From contig PMFN01000031.1 of NCBI GenBank assembly GCA_003155135.1, forward strand, positions 124,001 through 188,000: DNA of 64,000 nucleotides, written 5' to 3'. A model generated the notes under the pieces. It was not told where the DNA came from. It searched no databases and saw nothing but the letters and a program-made list of their open reading frames with translations. Source of the DNA: Acidimicrobiaceae bacterium (GTDB taxonomy: Bacteria > Actinomycetota > Acidimicrobiia > Acidimicrobiales > RAAP-2). This document shows positions 43,067 through 51,455 of the stretch, piece after piece (the stretch's first letter is position 1; each line of letters begins with the position of its first letter). The position numbers were made by a program, and so were the translations under genes.

Positions 43067-43921
43067 TCAGCCAGCACCGAGGTGGGTGAGGAGAAGCCGT
43101 CCGAGCTGCTGAGGGGCCACCTCGGGGATCCAGTGGTTGACGCCGGCCAGCACCTCGAAGCGATAGCGGCCGGCCACGAACTCGCCGGTGCGCTCGGCGG
43201 CGTGGCGCCCGAGGGCGACGTCCTCGGTCGACCAGACGTAAAGGGTCGGGACCACGATCGGCGCCAGGCCTTCGGAGTCCCTGGCATCCATCGCCCGGTA
43301 CCAGTTGAGCGCCGCGGTCATGGCCCCGGGCTCCAGGAGCGTGCGCAGGTACTCCTCGACGCCCTCATCGCCCAGCCCCGACTCGGCGAAGAGCTGGCGG
43401 ATCCCAGAGCCCGACCCGTCCTCGCCGAGGAGCAGGGCCTCGGGCTCGCTCGGGCGCCGGAAGAGCGCGATGTACGACGAGCGCCCTGCCTGGTCGGCGT
43501 CGCGCTCGGCGGCGACGGCCCGCAGGGCGCCGGGGTGCGGGGTCGAGACCGAGGTGAGCGAGCGCACCCGACCGGCGTGGCGGGCGGCGGTGACCCAGGC
43601 GACCAGGCCGCCCCAGTCGTGACCGACGAGGTCGAACGTCGGCCACTCCATGGTGTCGGCGACACCCACGACGTCGTCGACCAGGTGGGCGAGGCGGTAG
43701 GCCTCGACGCCGTCGGGACGGGCGAAGGTGGAGTAGCCCCGCTGGTCGAGCGCGACGGCGCGGTAGCCGGCACCTGCGAGCTGGTCGAGCACGAACCGCC
43801 ACGACCATGAGGTCTCGGGAAATCCGTGGAGCAACAGGACGGGGCGGCCGTCGGGAGGCCCTGCGGCTCGAGCACTGAAGGTGAGACCGTTTGCGTCGAT
43901 CTCGAGACGCTCGAGGGCCAT
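43067..43921 (-). CDS. Alpha/beta hydrolase, epoxide hydrolase-like
   Basis: A 284-residue alpha/beta hydrolase of the epoxide hydrolase type: HGFPETSWSWR, DQRGYS, Asp nucleophile in GHDWGG, acid near STEDVALG and His in GVNHWIPE. The third Asp-nucleophile hydrolase in the window. It runs divergently from nothing and is followed 38 bp later by the KstR-box region, on the same strand as the thiolase operon but upstream of it. Confidence 0.85.
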   Translation of the reverse strand: MALERLEIDANGLTFSARAAGPPDGRPVLLLHGFPETSWSWRFVLDQLAGAGYRAVALDQRGYSTFARPDGVEAYRLAHLVDDVVGVADTMEWPTFDLVGHDWGGLVAWVTAARHAGRVRSLTSVSTPHPGALRAVAAERDADQAGRSSYIALFRRPSEPEALLLGEDGSGSGIRQLFAESGLGDEGVEEYLRTLLEPGAMTAALNWYRAMDARDSEGLAPIVVPTLYVWSTEDVALGRHAAERTGEFVAGRYRFEVLAGVNHWIPEVAPQQLGRLLLTHLGAG

Positions 43922-43935
43922 CGCCGTCGGTCAGT

Positions 43936-44445
43936 TCAGTCCCGCAGCAGCGAACGCCACTCCCCGAGCCTGGCCTCCACGTCGCTCGCGCTGAGTCGGA
44001 GGGTGTCCTCGGGCACCAGGTCCACAAGCTCGCGTTGGACAACGTAGTCGTGGCTCGCCGAGGCGAAAACCGCCTTGCGGCGCGCCACCAGGTCCTCGGG
44101 CCCGTCGAAGAGGAAGCCCCACAGGGTGTAGGCGAAGTCGAGGTCGTAGATGCACGGTGCACGCCCGAAAAGCGCCGCGCGCCGAGCGGCGAGGAGGGCG
44201 ACACCGACCTCGACGTCCTCGACGTTCTCCCCGGGCGTGAGGTGGAGCCGGTCGGCGAACCGCTTCGCCAGCCGGAGGGCGAAGCCCTGGTCAGGACCAG
44301 GGCTGCCATGGCCCACACCGCGGGGACGGTAGGGGATGCGCAGGTCAGCGGGCCGGTTGGCCGTCCACGATGTCGGAACGGACAGCTCGCGGGCAGGGCG
44401 GACGACGTCGGCCTCGGTGATCGGGACGAAGCTCGGCTGGGTCAT
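43936..44445 (-). CDS. Conserved hypothetical protein
   Basis: A 169-residue soluble protein with no motif I recognise. The central part (GFALRLAKRFADRLHLTPGENVEDVEVGVALLAARRAALFGRAPCIYDLDFAYTLWGF, read in segments) is helical and well formed, with consistent codon use, so it is likely a real gene. It lies between the glutaminase and the hydrolase on the same strand with gaps of 12-14 bp, so the three may be one transcript. Confidence 0.65.
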   Translation of the reverse strand: MTQPSFVPITEADVVRPARELSVPTSWTANRPADLRIPYRPRGVGHGSPGPDQGFALRLAKRFADRLHLTPGENVEDVEVGVALLAARRAALFGRAPCIYDLDFAYTLWGFLFDGPEDLVARRKAVFASASHDYVVQRELVDLVPEDTLRLSASDVEARLGEWRSLLRD

Positions 44446-44457
44446 GGGAGCCTCACG

Positions 44458-45531
44458 TTACCGCCCTCGGGGAGAGGGCACGGGCGTGTCGATCTGCCGG
44501 TAGGCGGTGAGCCACGAGTCCTCGGGGGCGAAGATGTGCACGCCGAGGTCCTCGGACATGTCCTCGCACACCGCGATGCCCCGGGCGGAGTTGCCGAGGT
44601 GGTCGAGCCGGGGCGAGTAGACCCCGAGTCCCCCCATGCCGGGCAGCACGGCCATGATGCCCCCGCCCACGCCGCTCTTCGCCGGGAGACCGACCCGGTA
44701 GGCCCACTCGCCCGAGTAGTCGTACATCCCACAGGTGAGCGACACCGAGAGCACGTCGCGCACGTACTGGCGCTCGAGCGCCACCTCGCCGGTGAGGGGA
44801 TTCACGCCGGCGTTGGCCAAGGTGGCGCCGATGAGGGCCAGGTCGGCGGCGGTGACCTTCACCGAGCACTGCGCCACATAGAGGTCGAGCGTCTCGTCGA
44901 CCCGGTCGTCGATGATGCCCTTGCTCAGCATCAGGTACGCGATGGCCCGGTTGCGGTTCCCGGTCGACTTCTCCGAGCGGTAGACGTCCCAGTCGATCTC
45001 GACGGGATGGCCGAGATAGCGGCGGAAGACCTCGAGGACCAGTGCGAGCCGGTCAGCAGGGGTCGCACCGGGCACCAGGTCCGAGACGGCGATGGCCCCG
45101 GCGTTCACCATCGGGTTGAAGGGCCGGTTGCTCTCCTCGTCGAGGACGATGGCGTTGAACCGCTCGCCGGACGGCTCGACCCCCACCCGCTCGAGCACTC
45201 GCTCGCGCCCGAGCGCCTCGAGGGCCAACCCGTACACGAGCACCTTCGAGATCGACTGGATGCTGAACTCGACGCCGACGTCGCCCACGCCGTTCCCCTG
45301 CCCGTCGGTTGTCAGCACGGAGATGCCGAAGTGGTCCGGCTCGACCATGGCGAGCTCGGGGATGTAGGAGGCGGGCTCTCCCCCGTCGAGGCCGCGGTAG
45401 CGCTCGTGGACCGAGACGACGTAGTCGTGCATCCACTGCACGCGCTCGGCGTGCACGGCGGGGTCCATGGCCGCTACGCGCAGGGCGCGCTCCTCGCCCG
45501 GGGTGGTGTGGGTCGACTCGAGGTGCTCCAT
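44458..45531 (-). CDS. glsA: Glutaminase A
   Basis: Hydrolyses glutamine to glutamate and ammonia; 357 residues of the beta-lactamase-like glutaminase family. The catalytic Ser-x-x-Lys is in EFSIQSISKV; NPMVNAGAI, YRSEKSTGNRNRA and AKSGVGGGI complete the active site. The N-terminus is about 30 residues longer than in E. coli enzymes. A TAAAAT box 12 nt before the ATG could be its promoter, although the cimA stop is only 47 bp away. Confidence 0.92.
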   Translation of the reverse strand: MEHLESTHTTPGEERALRVAAMDPAVHAERVQWMHDYVVSVHERYRGLDGGEPASYIPELAMVEPDHFGISVLTTDGQGNGVGDVGVEFSIQSISKVLVYGLALEALGRERVLERVGVEPSGERFNAIVLDEESNRPFNPMVNAGAIAVSDLVPGATPADRLALVLEVFRRYLGHPVEIDWDVYRSEKSTGNRNRAIAYLMLSKGIIDDRVDETLDLYVAQCSVKVTAADLALIGATLANAGVNPLTGEVALERQYVRDVLSVSLTCGMYDYSGEWAYRVGLPAKSGVGGGIMAVLPGMGGLGVYSPRLDHLGNSARGIAVCEDMSEDLGVHIFAPEDSWLTAYRQIDTPVPSPRGR

Positions 45532-45578
45532 GGTGCAGCACCGATTTTACGGGCACCCGAGCAGGCTTGCCCGACGGG

Positions 45579-47255
45579 TCAGCCCTCGATGGGCCCGGTC
45601 GAGTGCAAGAGCCCGAACACGATCGAGTCGTAGAGCGCCTGCCAGGAGGCCTCGATGATGTTCTCCGACACCCCGATGGTCGTCCAGGTGCGCTCGCCGT
45701 CAGCCGTGTCCACCAGCACCCTGGTCACCGCTCCGGACCCTCGGCCGGTGTCGATGACCCGCACGCGGTAGTCCGTCAGGTGGATGGCGCCGAGGACGGG
45801 GTAGTGGGTGCCGACCGCCTGGCGGAGGGCGGCGTCGAGCGCGTTGACCGGGCCGTTGCCCTCGGCGGTGGCCACCAGCCGGTCGAGGCCGACATGCACC
45901 TTGACCGTGGCCTCGGTAGTGGCGCGCACCGCAGCGGTCAGGACAAGCTCGTCGGCGTCGCCCTCGGGTGGCGTGACGTGGTCGGTGATCACCCGGAAGG
46001 ATTCGACGTCGAAGAAGTCCGGCACCCACCCAGTCGCCCGCCGCAAGAGCAACTCCAAGGAGCCGTCGGCCACCTCGAAGTGGTAGCCCTCGTGCTCGAG
46101 GCGCTTCAACTGGTCGAGGACGCGGCCGAGCACCTCGCCGTCGAGCTCGATGCCGAGCTCGACGGCCTTCATGGCGAGCGTGGAGCGCCCCGCCATCTCC
46201 GAGACCACCACGCGCGTCCCGTTGCCCACCAGGGCGGGGTCGAGGTGCTCGTAGAGATCCCGGCGACGGGCGACCGCACTCGCGTGCAGGCCGCCCTTGT
46301 GGGCGAAGACCGAGGCGCCGACGTAGGGCTGCTGAGGGTTGGGGGCGATGTTGACGAGCTCGGCGATGTGGTGGGCCACCGGCGTCAGCCGCTCCATGCG
46401 GTCGGCGGGGATGGTGCGGATGTTGAGTTTGAGGGACAGGTCGGGGATCGCCGAGGTCAGGTCGGTGTTGCCCGCCCGCTCGCCGTAGCCGTTGACGCAC
46501 CCCTGCACCTGGGTGGCCCCGGCGCGCACCGCGGCGAGCGAGTTCGCCACCGCCACGCCGGCGTCGTTGTGGCAGTGGATGCCGAGCGCGATGTCGCTGC
46601 GCTGGCGGACCCGGCTCACGACCTCCTCCACGCGGTCGGGCAACGTGCCGCCGTTCGTGTCGCAGAGCACGAGTGCCTCGGCTCCCGCCCGCTCGGCGGC
46701 AGCGAGCACGGACAGAGCGAAGTCCTCGTTGTGGAGGAACCCGTCGAAGAAGTGCTCGGCGTCGAGGAACACCCGACGCCCGTGGCTGCGCAAGAACGCG
46801 ACCGAGTCGGCCACCATGGCGACGGCCTCGTCGAGATTGGTGCGCAGGGCATCGGTCACATGGCGGTCCCAGCTCTTGGCCACGATGCAGACCGCCGCGG
46901 TCTCGACGCCGACCAGCCGGGCGAGCGTCTCGTCGTGGGCCGCCTCCACCCCGGCGCGGCGGGTCGAGCCGAAGGCCACCAGGGTGGCCGTGCCGAGGGA
47001 GAGCTCCTTCGGGGCGCGCTCGAAGAACTCGTCGTCCTTCGGGTTGGCCCCAGGCCACCCGCCCTCGATGAAGGCGACGCCGAGGTGGTCGAGCTGCTCG
47101 GCGACGCGCAGCTTGTCGTCGACCGAAAGCGACAGGCCTTCCTGCTGGCTACCGTCGCGCAATGTCGTGTCGAAGATGTCGACCGCGCTCGGGAGTGCCG
47201 GCAGCTCGTAGTCGTGGCTCTCGGCGTGGTGGGTGTGTGTGTGCTCAGTCGACAT
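45579..47255 (-). CDS. cimA: Citramalate synthase
   Basis: Condenses pyruvate and acetyl-CoA to citramalate, the first step of threonine-independent isoleucine synthesis; 558 residues. DIFDTTLRDGSQQEGLSLS with the metal-binding Asp, EGGWPGANPKD, CDTNGGTLP and GIHCHNDAGVAVANS are diagnostic of CimA rather than LeuA, and the C-terminal regulatory domain (about 400-558) is present. Last gene of the leuB-ilvE-cimA operon, which has a Val-Val-Ile-Ile leader peptide. Overlaps ilvE by 11 bp. Confidence 0.9.
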   Translation of the reverse strand: MSTEHTHTHHAESHDYELPALPSAVDIFDTTLRDGSQQEGLSLSVDDKLRVAEQLDHLGVAFIEGGWPGANPKDDEFFERAPKELSLGTATLVAFGSTRRAGVEAAHDETLARLVGVETAAVCIVAKSWDRHVTDALRTNLDEAVAMVADSVAFLRSHGRRVFLDAEHFFDGFLHNEDFALSVLAAAERAGAEALVLCDTNGGTLPDRVEEVVSRVRQRSDIALGIHCHNDAGVAVANSLAAVRAGATQVQGCVNGYGERAGNTDLTSAIPDLSLKLNIRTIPADRMERLTPVAHHIAELVNIAPNPQQPYVGASVFAHKGGLHASAVARRRDLYEHLDPALVGNGTRVVVSEMAGRSTLAMKAVELGIELDGEVLGRVLDQLKRLEHEGYHFEVADGSLELLLRRATGWVPDFFDVESFRVITDHVTPPEGDADELVLTAAVRATTEATVKVHVGLDRLVATAEGNGPVNALDAALRQAVGTHYPVLGAIHLTDYRVRVIDTGRGSGAVTRVLVDTADGERTWTTIGVSENIIEASWQALYDSIVFGLLHSTGPIEG

Positions 47256-48174
47256 AATCGAGCCAGTCCTTGTAGCGGTCGACCTGGCCTCGCACGGTGG
47301 CGAAGTAGGCCGCTTGGATCTCCTTGGTGATGGGTCCCGGGCGGCCGTCGCCGATGGGCCGGTCGTCGACGGCGCGGATCGGCACGACCTCGGCGGCGGT
47401 CCCGGTGAGGAAGGCCTCTTCGGCCGCGTAGAGGTCGGTGCGGATCAGGGGCTCGAAGCTGACGGTGAGCCCCATGTCGCGTGCGATGGTCTGGACCGAC
47501 TTCTGCGTGATCCCCTCGAGCGCGCCGGCGTCGGAGGTGTGCGGCGTGACGAGGCGCCCGTCGAGGACGACGAAGATGTTCTCGCCCGTGCACTCGGAGA
47601 CCTTCCCGTCGGGCGTGAGCAGGATCGCCTCGTCGTAGCCGGCCTTCAACGCCTCCACCTTGGCCAGGGACGAGTTGACGTACATGCCCGTGCCCTTGGC
47701 CGCGGTCGGGACGGCGTTGGGGTCGTGGCGCTGCCAGGAGCTGATCTTGCACGAGACCCCGTTGGCCACACCCTCGTCGCCGAGGTAGGTGCCCCACGGC
47801 CATGCGGCGATCGCCACCTGGACCGGGGAGGGCATCGGGTTCAAGCCCATCTCGCCGTAGCCGAGGTAGACGAGGGGCCGGATGTAGCACCCGTCGTCGA
47901 GGCCGTTCACCCGCACCACCTCGCGCGACGCCTCGATGAGCTCGTCGGGCGTGAAGGGGATGTCGATGAGGAAGACCCGGGCGGAGGCGAACAGCCGGTC
48001 GATGTGGTCGCGCAGGCGGAACACGGCGACCCCCGTGCTCGTCGGGTAGGCACGGATGCCCTCGAAGACGCCCGAGCCGTAGTGCATGGTGTGGGTGAGC
48101 ACGTGGACCTGGGCCTTGTCCCAGTCGACGAGCTCGCCGTCCATCCAGATCTTCTCAGTTGGGGTGATGGGCAC
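47245..48174 (-). CDS. ilvE: Branched-chain amino acid aminotransferase
   Basis: Final transamination to Leu, Ile and Val; 309 residues, fold-type IV PLP enzyme of the E. coli IlvE type. HTMHYGSGVFEGIRAY, IRPLVYLGYGEMG, the PLP Lys in NSSLAKVEALKAGYDEA and GTAAEVVPIRAVDDR are seen. It lies 2 bp after leuB and overlaps cimA, so all three are one transcript. Confidence 0.93.
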   Translation of the reverse strand: MPITPTEKIWMDGELVDWDKAQVHVLTHTMHYGSGVFEGIRAYPTSTGVAVFRLRDHIDRLFASARVFLIDIPFTPDELIEASREVVRVNGLDDGCYIRPLVYLGYGEMGLNPMPSPVQVAIAAWPWGTYLGDEGVANGVSCKISSWQRHDPNAVPTAAKGTGMYVNSSLAKVEALKAGYDEAILLTPDGKVSECTGENIFVVLDGRLVTPHTSDAGALEGITQKSVQTIARDMGLTVSFEPLIRTDLYAAEEAFLTGTAAEVVPIRAVDDRPIGDGRPGPITKEIQAAYFATVRGQVDRYKDWLDYVD

Positions 48175-48176
48175 GG

Positions 48177-49199
48177 TCAGAGCCTTTCTGCGATGGCGTC
48201 GCCGATTGCCGACGTCGCCGAGGTGGTGCCGAGCTGCTCGGCGTCGATGAACGAGGAGATGGACTTGTGGATGCGTGCGGCCGCATCGTCCTCACCCAAG
48301 AAGTCGAGCATGAGGGCGGCGGAGTGGATGGCGGCGAGTGGGTTAGCGACACCCTTGCCGGCGATGTCATGGGCTGCGCCGTGTACCGGCTCGAACAGGG
48401 ACGGCCCGGTCCTCGCCGGGTTTAGGTTCGCCGAGGCGGCGAAGCCGATGCCCCCGCTCACCGCGCCGGCTAGGTCGGTCAGGATGTCCCCGAAGAGGTT
48501 GTCGGTGACGATGACGTCGTAGCGGCGCGGCTGCTCGACCAGGTAGATGCAGGCCGCGTCGACGTGGTTGTACTCGAGCGCCACGTCGCCGAACTCGGGC
48601 GCGACCTCGTTGACCGTGCGCTGCCAGAGGTCGCCGGCGAACGTCAGCACGTTGGTCTTGTGCACAAGGGTGAGCCGGCGCTCGGGTCGGTGCGCCGCGA
48701 GCGCAAAGGCGAAGCGCACGCAGCGCTCGACACCCATGCGGGTGTTGACTGAGCCCTGCGTCGCCACCTCGTGCGGCGTCCCCTTGCGCAGGAACCCGCC
48801 CTCCCCCGCATAGGTCCCTTCGGTGTTCTCGCGCACCACGACGAACTCGCAGCCCTCGGCGATCGAGCCCGGCACGCCTGTGAACGGGCGGAGGTTGACG
48901 TAGAGGTCGAGGGCGAACCGCAGCCGGAGCAGCAGGCCCCGCTCGAGGGTTCCCGGGGGGATGGTGGTGTCGCCGATCGCAGGGCCCACCGCGCCGAGCA
49001 GGATGGCCTCGAAGCCTCGCAGCTCCTCGAGCGTGTCATCGGGAAGCACGTCGCCGGTGCGGACGAACCGGTCCGCCCCGAGGTCGAAGTCCGTGGTGTC
49101 GAGGACCACGCCGGTGGCCGCCACCACTTTCAGGGCCTCCCTGCAGACCTCCGGGCCGATCCCGTCCCCGCCGATGACCGCCACGCGGTGACCGCTCAC
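48177..49199 (-). CDS. leuB: 3-isopropylmalate dehydrogenase
   Basis: Oxidative decarboxylation of 3-isopropylmalate (leucine route) and of 3-methylmalate (citramalate route to isoleucine); 340 residues. GGDGIGPEV, RENTEGTYAG, the Lys in VHKTNVL and the metal Asp in VTDNLFGDILTDLAG are present. GTG 49199 has AAAGGAC upstream. First structural gene after the leader peptide and attenuator, 130 bp from the terminator. Confidence 0.93.
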   Translation of the reverse strand: MSGHRVAVIGGDGIGPEVCREALKVVAATGVVLDTTDFDLGADRFVRTGDVLPDDTLEELRGFEAILLGAVGPAIGDTTIPPGTLERGLLLRLRFALDLYVNLRPFTGVPGSIAEGCEFVVVRENTEGTYAGEGGFLRKGTPHEVATQGSVNTRMGVERCVRFAFALAAHRPERRLTLVHKTNVLTFAGDLWQRTVNEVAPEFGDVALEYNHVDAACIYLVEQPRRYDVIVTDNLFGDILTDLAGAVSGGIGFAASANLNPARTGPSLFEPVHGAAHDIAGKGVANPLAAIHSAALMLDFLGEDDAAARIHKSISSFIDAEQLGTTSATSAIGDAIAERL

Positions 49200-49328
49200 T
49201 GTTGTGTCCTTTCGGTTGTCGTCTTGGCGCTGCCCACTGGTCTGTCTCTCTGTCGAGTCTGCCCGCCTGTCGACCGGGCTTGTCGTGGTCTCGCCGGCTG
49301 AAGATGCCGGCACCCGTTTCGGGAAATG

Positions 49329-49352
49329 AAAAACCGCCCACGAAGTGGACGG
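49329..49352 (-). terminator. Rho-independent attenuator terminator upstream of leuB
   Basis: On the minus strand, CCGTCCAC (49352-49345), loop TTC, GTGGGCGG (49341-49334), then five T. Eight pairs with one G-U wobble followed directly by the U-run, 31 nt after the leader-peptide stop. Confidence 0.85.
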
Positions 49353-49359
49353 TCGAACA

Positions 49360-49383
49360 GGCGCGCGCAGAGGTGCGCGCGCC
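49360..49383 (-). promoter_or_regulatory. Attenuator stem between leader peptide and terminator (leuB)
   Basis: A perfect 10-bp stem, GGCGCGCGCA / TGCGCGCGCC, with a 4-nt loop. Its first base is the last base of the leader-peptide stop codon, so a ribosome on the leader would cover its 5' arm. Confidence 0.75.
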
Positions 49384-49421
49384 TAGCGAATAATGACTAC
49401 GGGGTGCAGGTGTCTGCGCAT
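49383..49421 (-). CDS. Attenuator leader peptide MRRHLHPVVIIR
   Basis: A 12-codon ORF with consecutive GTA GTC ATT ATT (Val-Val-Ile-Ile) three codons before the stop. GTA and ATT are rare codons in this high-GC genome, which would make ribosome pausing sensitive to Val-tRNA and Ile-tRNA charging. A strong stem and a rho-independent terminator follow. The structural genes it would control (leuB, ilvE, cimA) make exactly these amino acids. Established precedent: transcription attenuation of ilv/leu operons in enterobacteria and Corynebacterium. Direct control here is inferred. Confidence 0.85.
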   Translation of the reverse strand: MRRHLHPVVIIR

Positions 49422-49430
49422 CAGGCCACC

Positions 49431-49460
49431 AGTTTCCACCTTTGTGGGCCGTGGCGTCAA
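49431..49460 (-). promoter_or_regulatory. Promoter of leuB leader (TTGACG-N18-GAAACT)
   Basis: On the minus strand: TTGACG at 49460-49455, an 18-bp spacer and GAAACT at 49436-49431, 9 nt before the leader ATG. It has the same layout as the leuA leader promoter. Confidence 0.5.
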
Positions 49461-49497
49461 CCAGGGGGTCCCTGACGGGGGGTCGCCCGGCGCCCGA

Positions 49498-49503
49498 TAG
49501 CCT
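49498..49503 (+). promoter_or_regulatory. -10 box (TAGCCT) for leaderless greA mini-ORF
   Basis: TAGCCT ends 7 nt before ATG 49511. Confidence 0.45.
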
Positions 49504-49510
49504 TTCTTGG

Positions 49511-49561
49511 ATGCCCGATCGGCAGCGAGACCGCCGCCGGGTCGATTCGGAGGAACGATGA
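49511..49561 (+). CDS. Possible 16-residue leaderless mini-ORF coupled to greA
   Basis: ATG 49511 opens [16 protein letters not shown], a very basic peptide with five CGN/CGG-type Arg codons, and stops at TGA 49559-49561, overlapping the greA ATG as ATGA. greA also has its own GGAGG site inside the mini-ORF. Arg-rich coding upstream of greA could make expression respond to arginine supply or simply couple translation; this is inference. Confidence 0.4.
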   Translation: MPDRQRDRRRVDSEER

Positions 49562-50046
49562 CCGACGCCGCACAGAGCACCCAGCTCACCCAGCAGACCT
49601 ATGACCGCCTCAGCGCCGAACTCGAGGACCTGACCACCCGCGGACGGGTGGAGATCGCCAATGCCATCGAGACGGCACGGGCGCTGGGCGACCTCTCCGA
49701 GAACGGCGACTACCACGCCGCCAAGGACGCCCAGGGGAAGATGGAGTCGCGTATCCGCCAGCTCCAGGCCCTGCTCAAGACCGCCCGGGTCGTCGAGGGG
49801 GGTGCAGGCGGCGACGGCACGGTGACGACCGGTGCCACCGTCACGCTCCGCTACGAGGGCGACGACGAGGATGACGTCCAGGCCTTCTTCGTCGGGTCGA
49901 TCGAGGAGCGCCAGGGCGACCTACCGGTGGTCTCCCCGAGCGCCCCGCTCGGCCAGGCCCTGCTCGGCCACGGTGAGGGTGACGTCGTCGACTACAAGGC
50001 CCCCGGGGGTTCGCTCCGGGTGCAGATCGTCAAGGTGGAAGCATGA
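49558..50046 (+). CDS. greA: Transcription elongation factor GreA
   Basis: Rescues backtracked RNA polymerase by stimulating transcript cleavage; 162 residues. The N-terminal coiled coil (about 1-80) carries the acidic tip residues in [18 protein letters not shown], and the C-terminal FKBP-like domain ends in [19 protein letters not shown] 49558 has GGAGGA upstream. Unusually, leuC starts within its last codons (ATGA), making greA the first full gene of a greA-leuC-leuD operon. Confidence 0.92.
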   Translation: MTDAAQSTQLTQQTYDRLSAELEDLTTRGRVEIANAIETARALGDLSENGDYHAAKDAQGKMESRIRQLQALLKTARVVEGGAGGDGTVTTGATVTLRYEGDDEDDVQAFFVGSIEERQGDLPVVSPSAPLGQALLGHGEGDVVDYKAPGGSLRVQIVKVEA

Positions 50047-51455
50047 GCACCGGACCGAGGACGCTCTCGGACAAGCTCTGGGACGCGCACGTGGTGCATT
50101 CGGCACCCGGCGAGCCCGACGTCTTGTTCATCGACCTGCACCTCATCCACGAGGTGACGTCGCCGCAGGCCTTCGACGGGCTGCGACTCGCCGACCGAGG
50201 CGTGCGCCGGCCGGACCTCACCGTCGCCACCGCCGACCACAACGTGCCGACCACCGACATCGACAAGCCGGTGGCCGACCCCGTCTCCGCCAAGCAGCTC
50301 GAGGTCCTCGCCGCAAACTGCGAGGAGTTCGCCATCACCTGCTACCCGATGGGCGACCCCAACCAAGGCATCGTCCACATCATCGGGCCCGAGCTCGGCC
50401 TCAGCCAGCCGGGCATGACCATCGTGTGCGGTGACAGCCACACGTCGACCCACGGGGCCTTCGGGGCGCTGGCGTTCGGCATCGGCACGAGCGAGGTGGA
50501 GCACGTGCTCGCCACGCAGACACTCCCCCAGGTGCGGCCCGAGACCATGGCGGTCACCGTCGAGGGCGACCTCCCGCCCGGCGTGACGGCAAAGGACATG
50601 GTGCTGCACATCATCGGGGTCATCGGCACCGGCGGCGGGGCCGGCCACATGATCGAGTACCGGGGCCCGGCGATCCGGGCGCTCTCCATGGAGGGCCGCA
50701 TGACGGTGTGCAACATGAGCATTGAGGGCGGCGCCAAGGCGGGGATGATCGCCCCGGACGAGACCACCTTCGAGTACCTCCGGGGCCGACCGCACGCCCC
50801 GAAGGGCGAGCTGTGGGACGCAGCCGTCGAGTACTGGAAGACGCTCGTCACCGACGACGGGGCGGTGTTCGACAAAGAGGTAGTGATCGACGCCACCTCG
50901 CTCGTCCCCCACATCACCTGGGGCACCAACCCCGCACAGGTGGCCCCCATCGACGGCGTCGTGCCCTACCCCGACTCCTTCGCCGACGAGGGAGACCGTG
51001 AGGCGGCCGCCCGGGCGCTCGGCTACATGGGCCTCGAGGGTGGCACGCCGATCCGTGCGATCCCCGTCGACACGGTGTTCATCGGCTCGTGCACCAACTC
51101 TCGCATCGAGGACCTGCGTGCGGCGGCAGCGGTCGTCGAGGGCCGGCACACGAGCAGCGGCCTGCGGGCCCTGGTGGTGCCGGGCTCGCACAAGGTGAAG
51201 GCCCAGGCCGAAGCCGAGGGGCTCGACGTGATCTTCACGAAGGCCGGGTTCGAATGGCGCCAGCCCGGCTGCTCGATGTGCCTCGCCATGAACCCCGACA
51301 AGCTCGCTCCCGGTGAGCGGTGCGCGTCCACCTCGAACCGCAACTTCGAGGGACGCCAGGGACGGGGCGGCCAGACGCACCTGGTGTCACCGGCGGTGGC
51401 GGCGGCCACGGCGATCGCCGGGCACTTCGCCACCCCCGAGGAGGTGGGCGCATGA
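50043..51455 (+). CDS. leuC: 3-isopropylmalate dehydratase large subunit
   Basis: Isomerises isopropylmalate with LeuD, and serves the citramalate pathway to 2-oxobutyrate. 470 residues, aconitase family. The three 4Fe-4S Cys are in [13 protein letters not shown] and [39 protein letters not shown] is typical. As an Fe-S enzyme it depends on the SUF machinery encoded at 7.6-20 kb. Coupled to greA and leuD by ATGA overlaps. Confidence 0.95.
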   Translation: MSTGPRTLSDKLWDAHVVHSAPGEPDVLFIDLHLIHEVTSPQAFDGLRLADRGVRRPDLTVATADHNVPTTDIDKPVADPVSAKQLEVLAANCEEFAITCYPMGDPNQGIVHIIGPELGLSQPGMTIVCGDSHTSTHGAFGALAFGIGTSEVEHVLATQTLPQVRPETMAVTVEGDLPPGVTAKDMVLHIIGVIGTGGGAGHMIEYRGPAIRALSMEGRMTVCNMSIEGGAKAGMIAPDETTFEYLRGRPHAPKGELWDAAVEYWKTLVTDDGAVFDKEVVIDATSLVPHITWGTNPAQVAPIDGVVPYPDSFADEGDREAAARALGYMGLEGGTPIRAIPVDTVFIGSCTNSRIEDLRAAAAVVEGRHTSSGLRALVVPGSHKVKAQAEAEGLDVIFTKAGFEWRQPGCSMCLAMNPDKLAPGERCASTSNRNFEGRQGRGGQTHLVSPAVAAATAIAGHFATPEEVGA

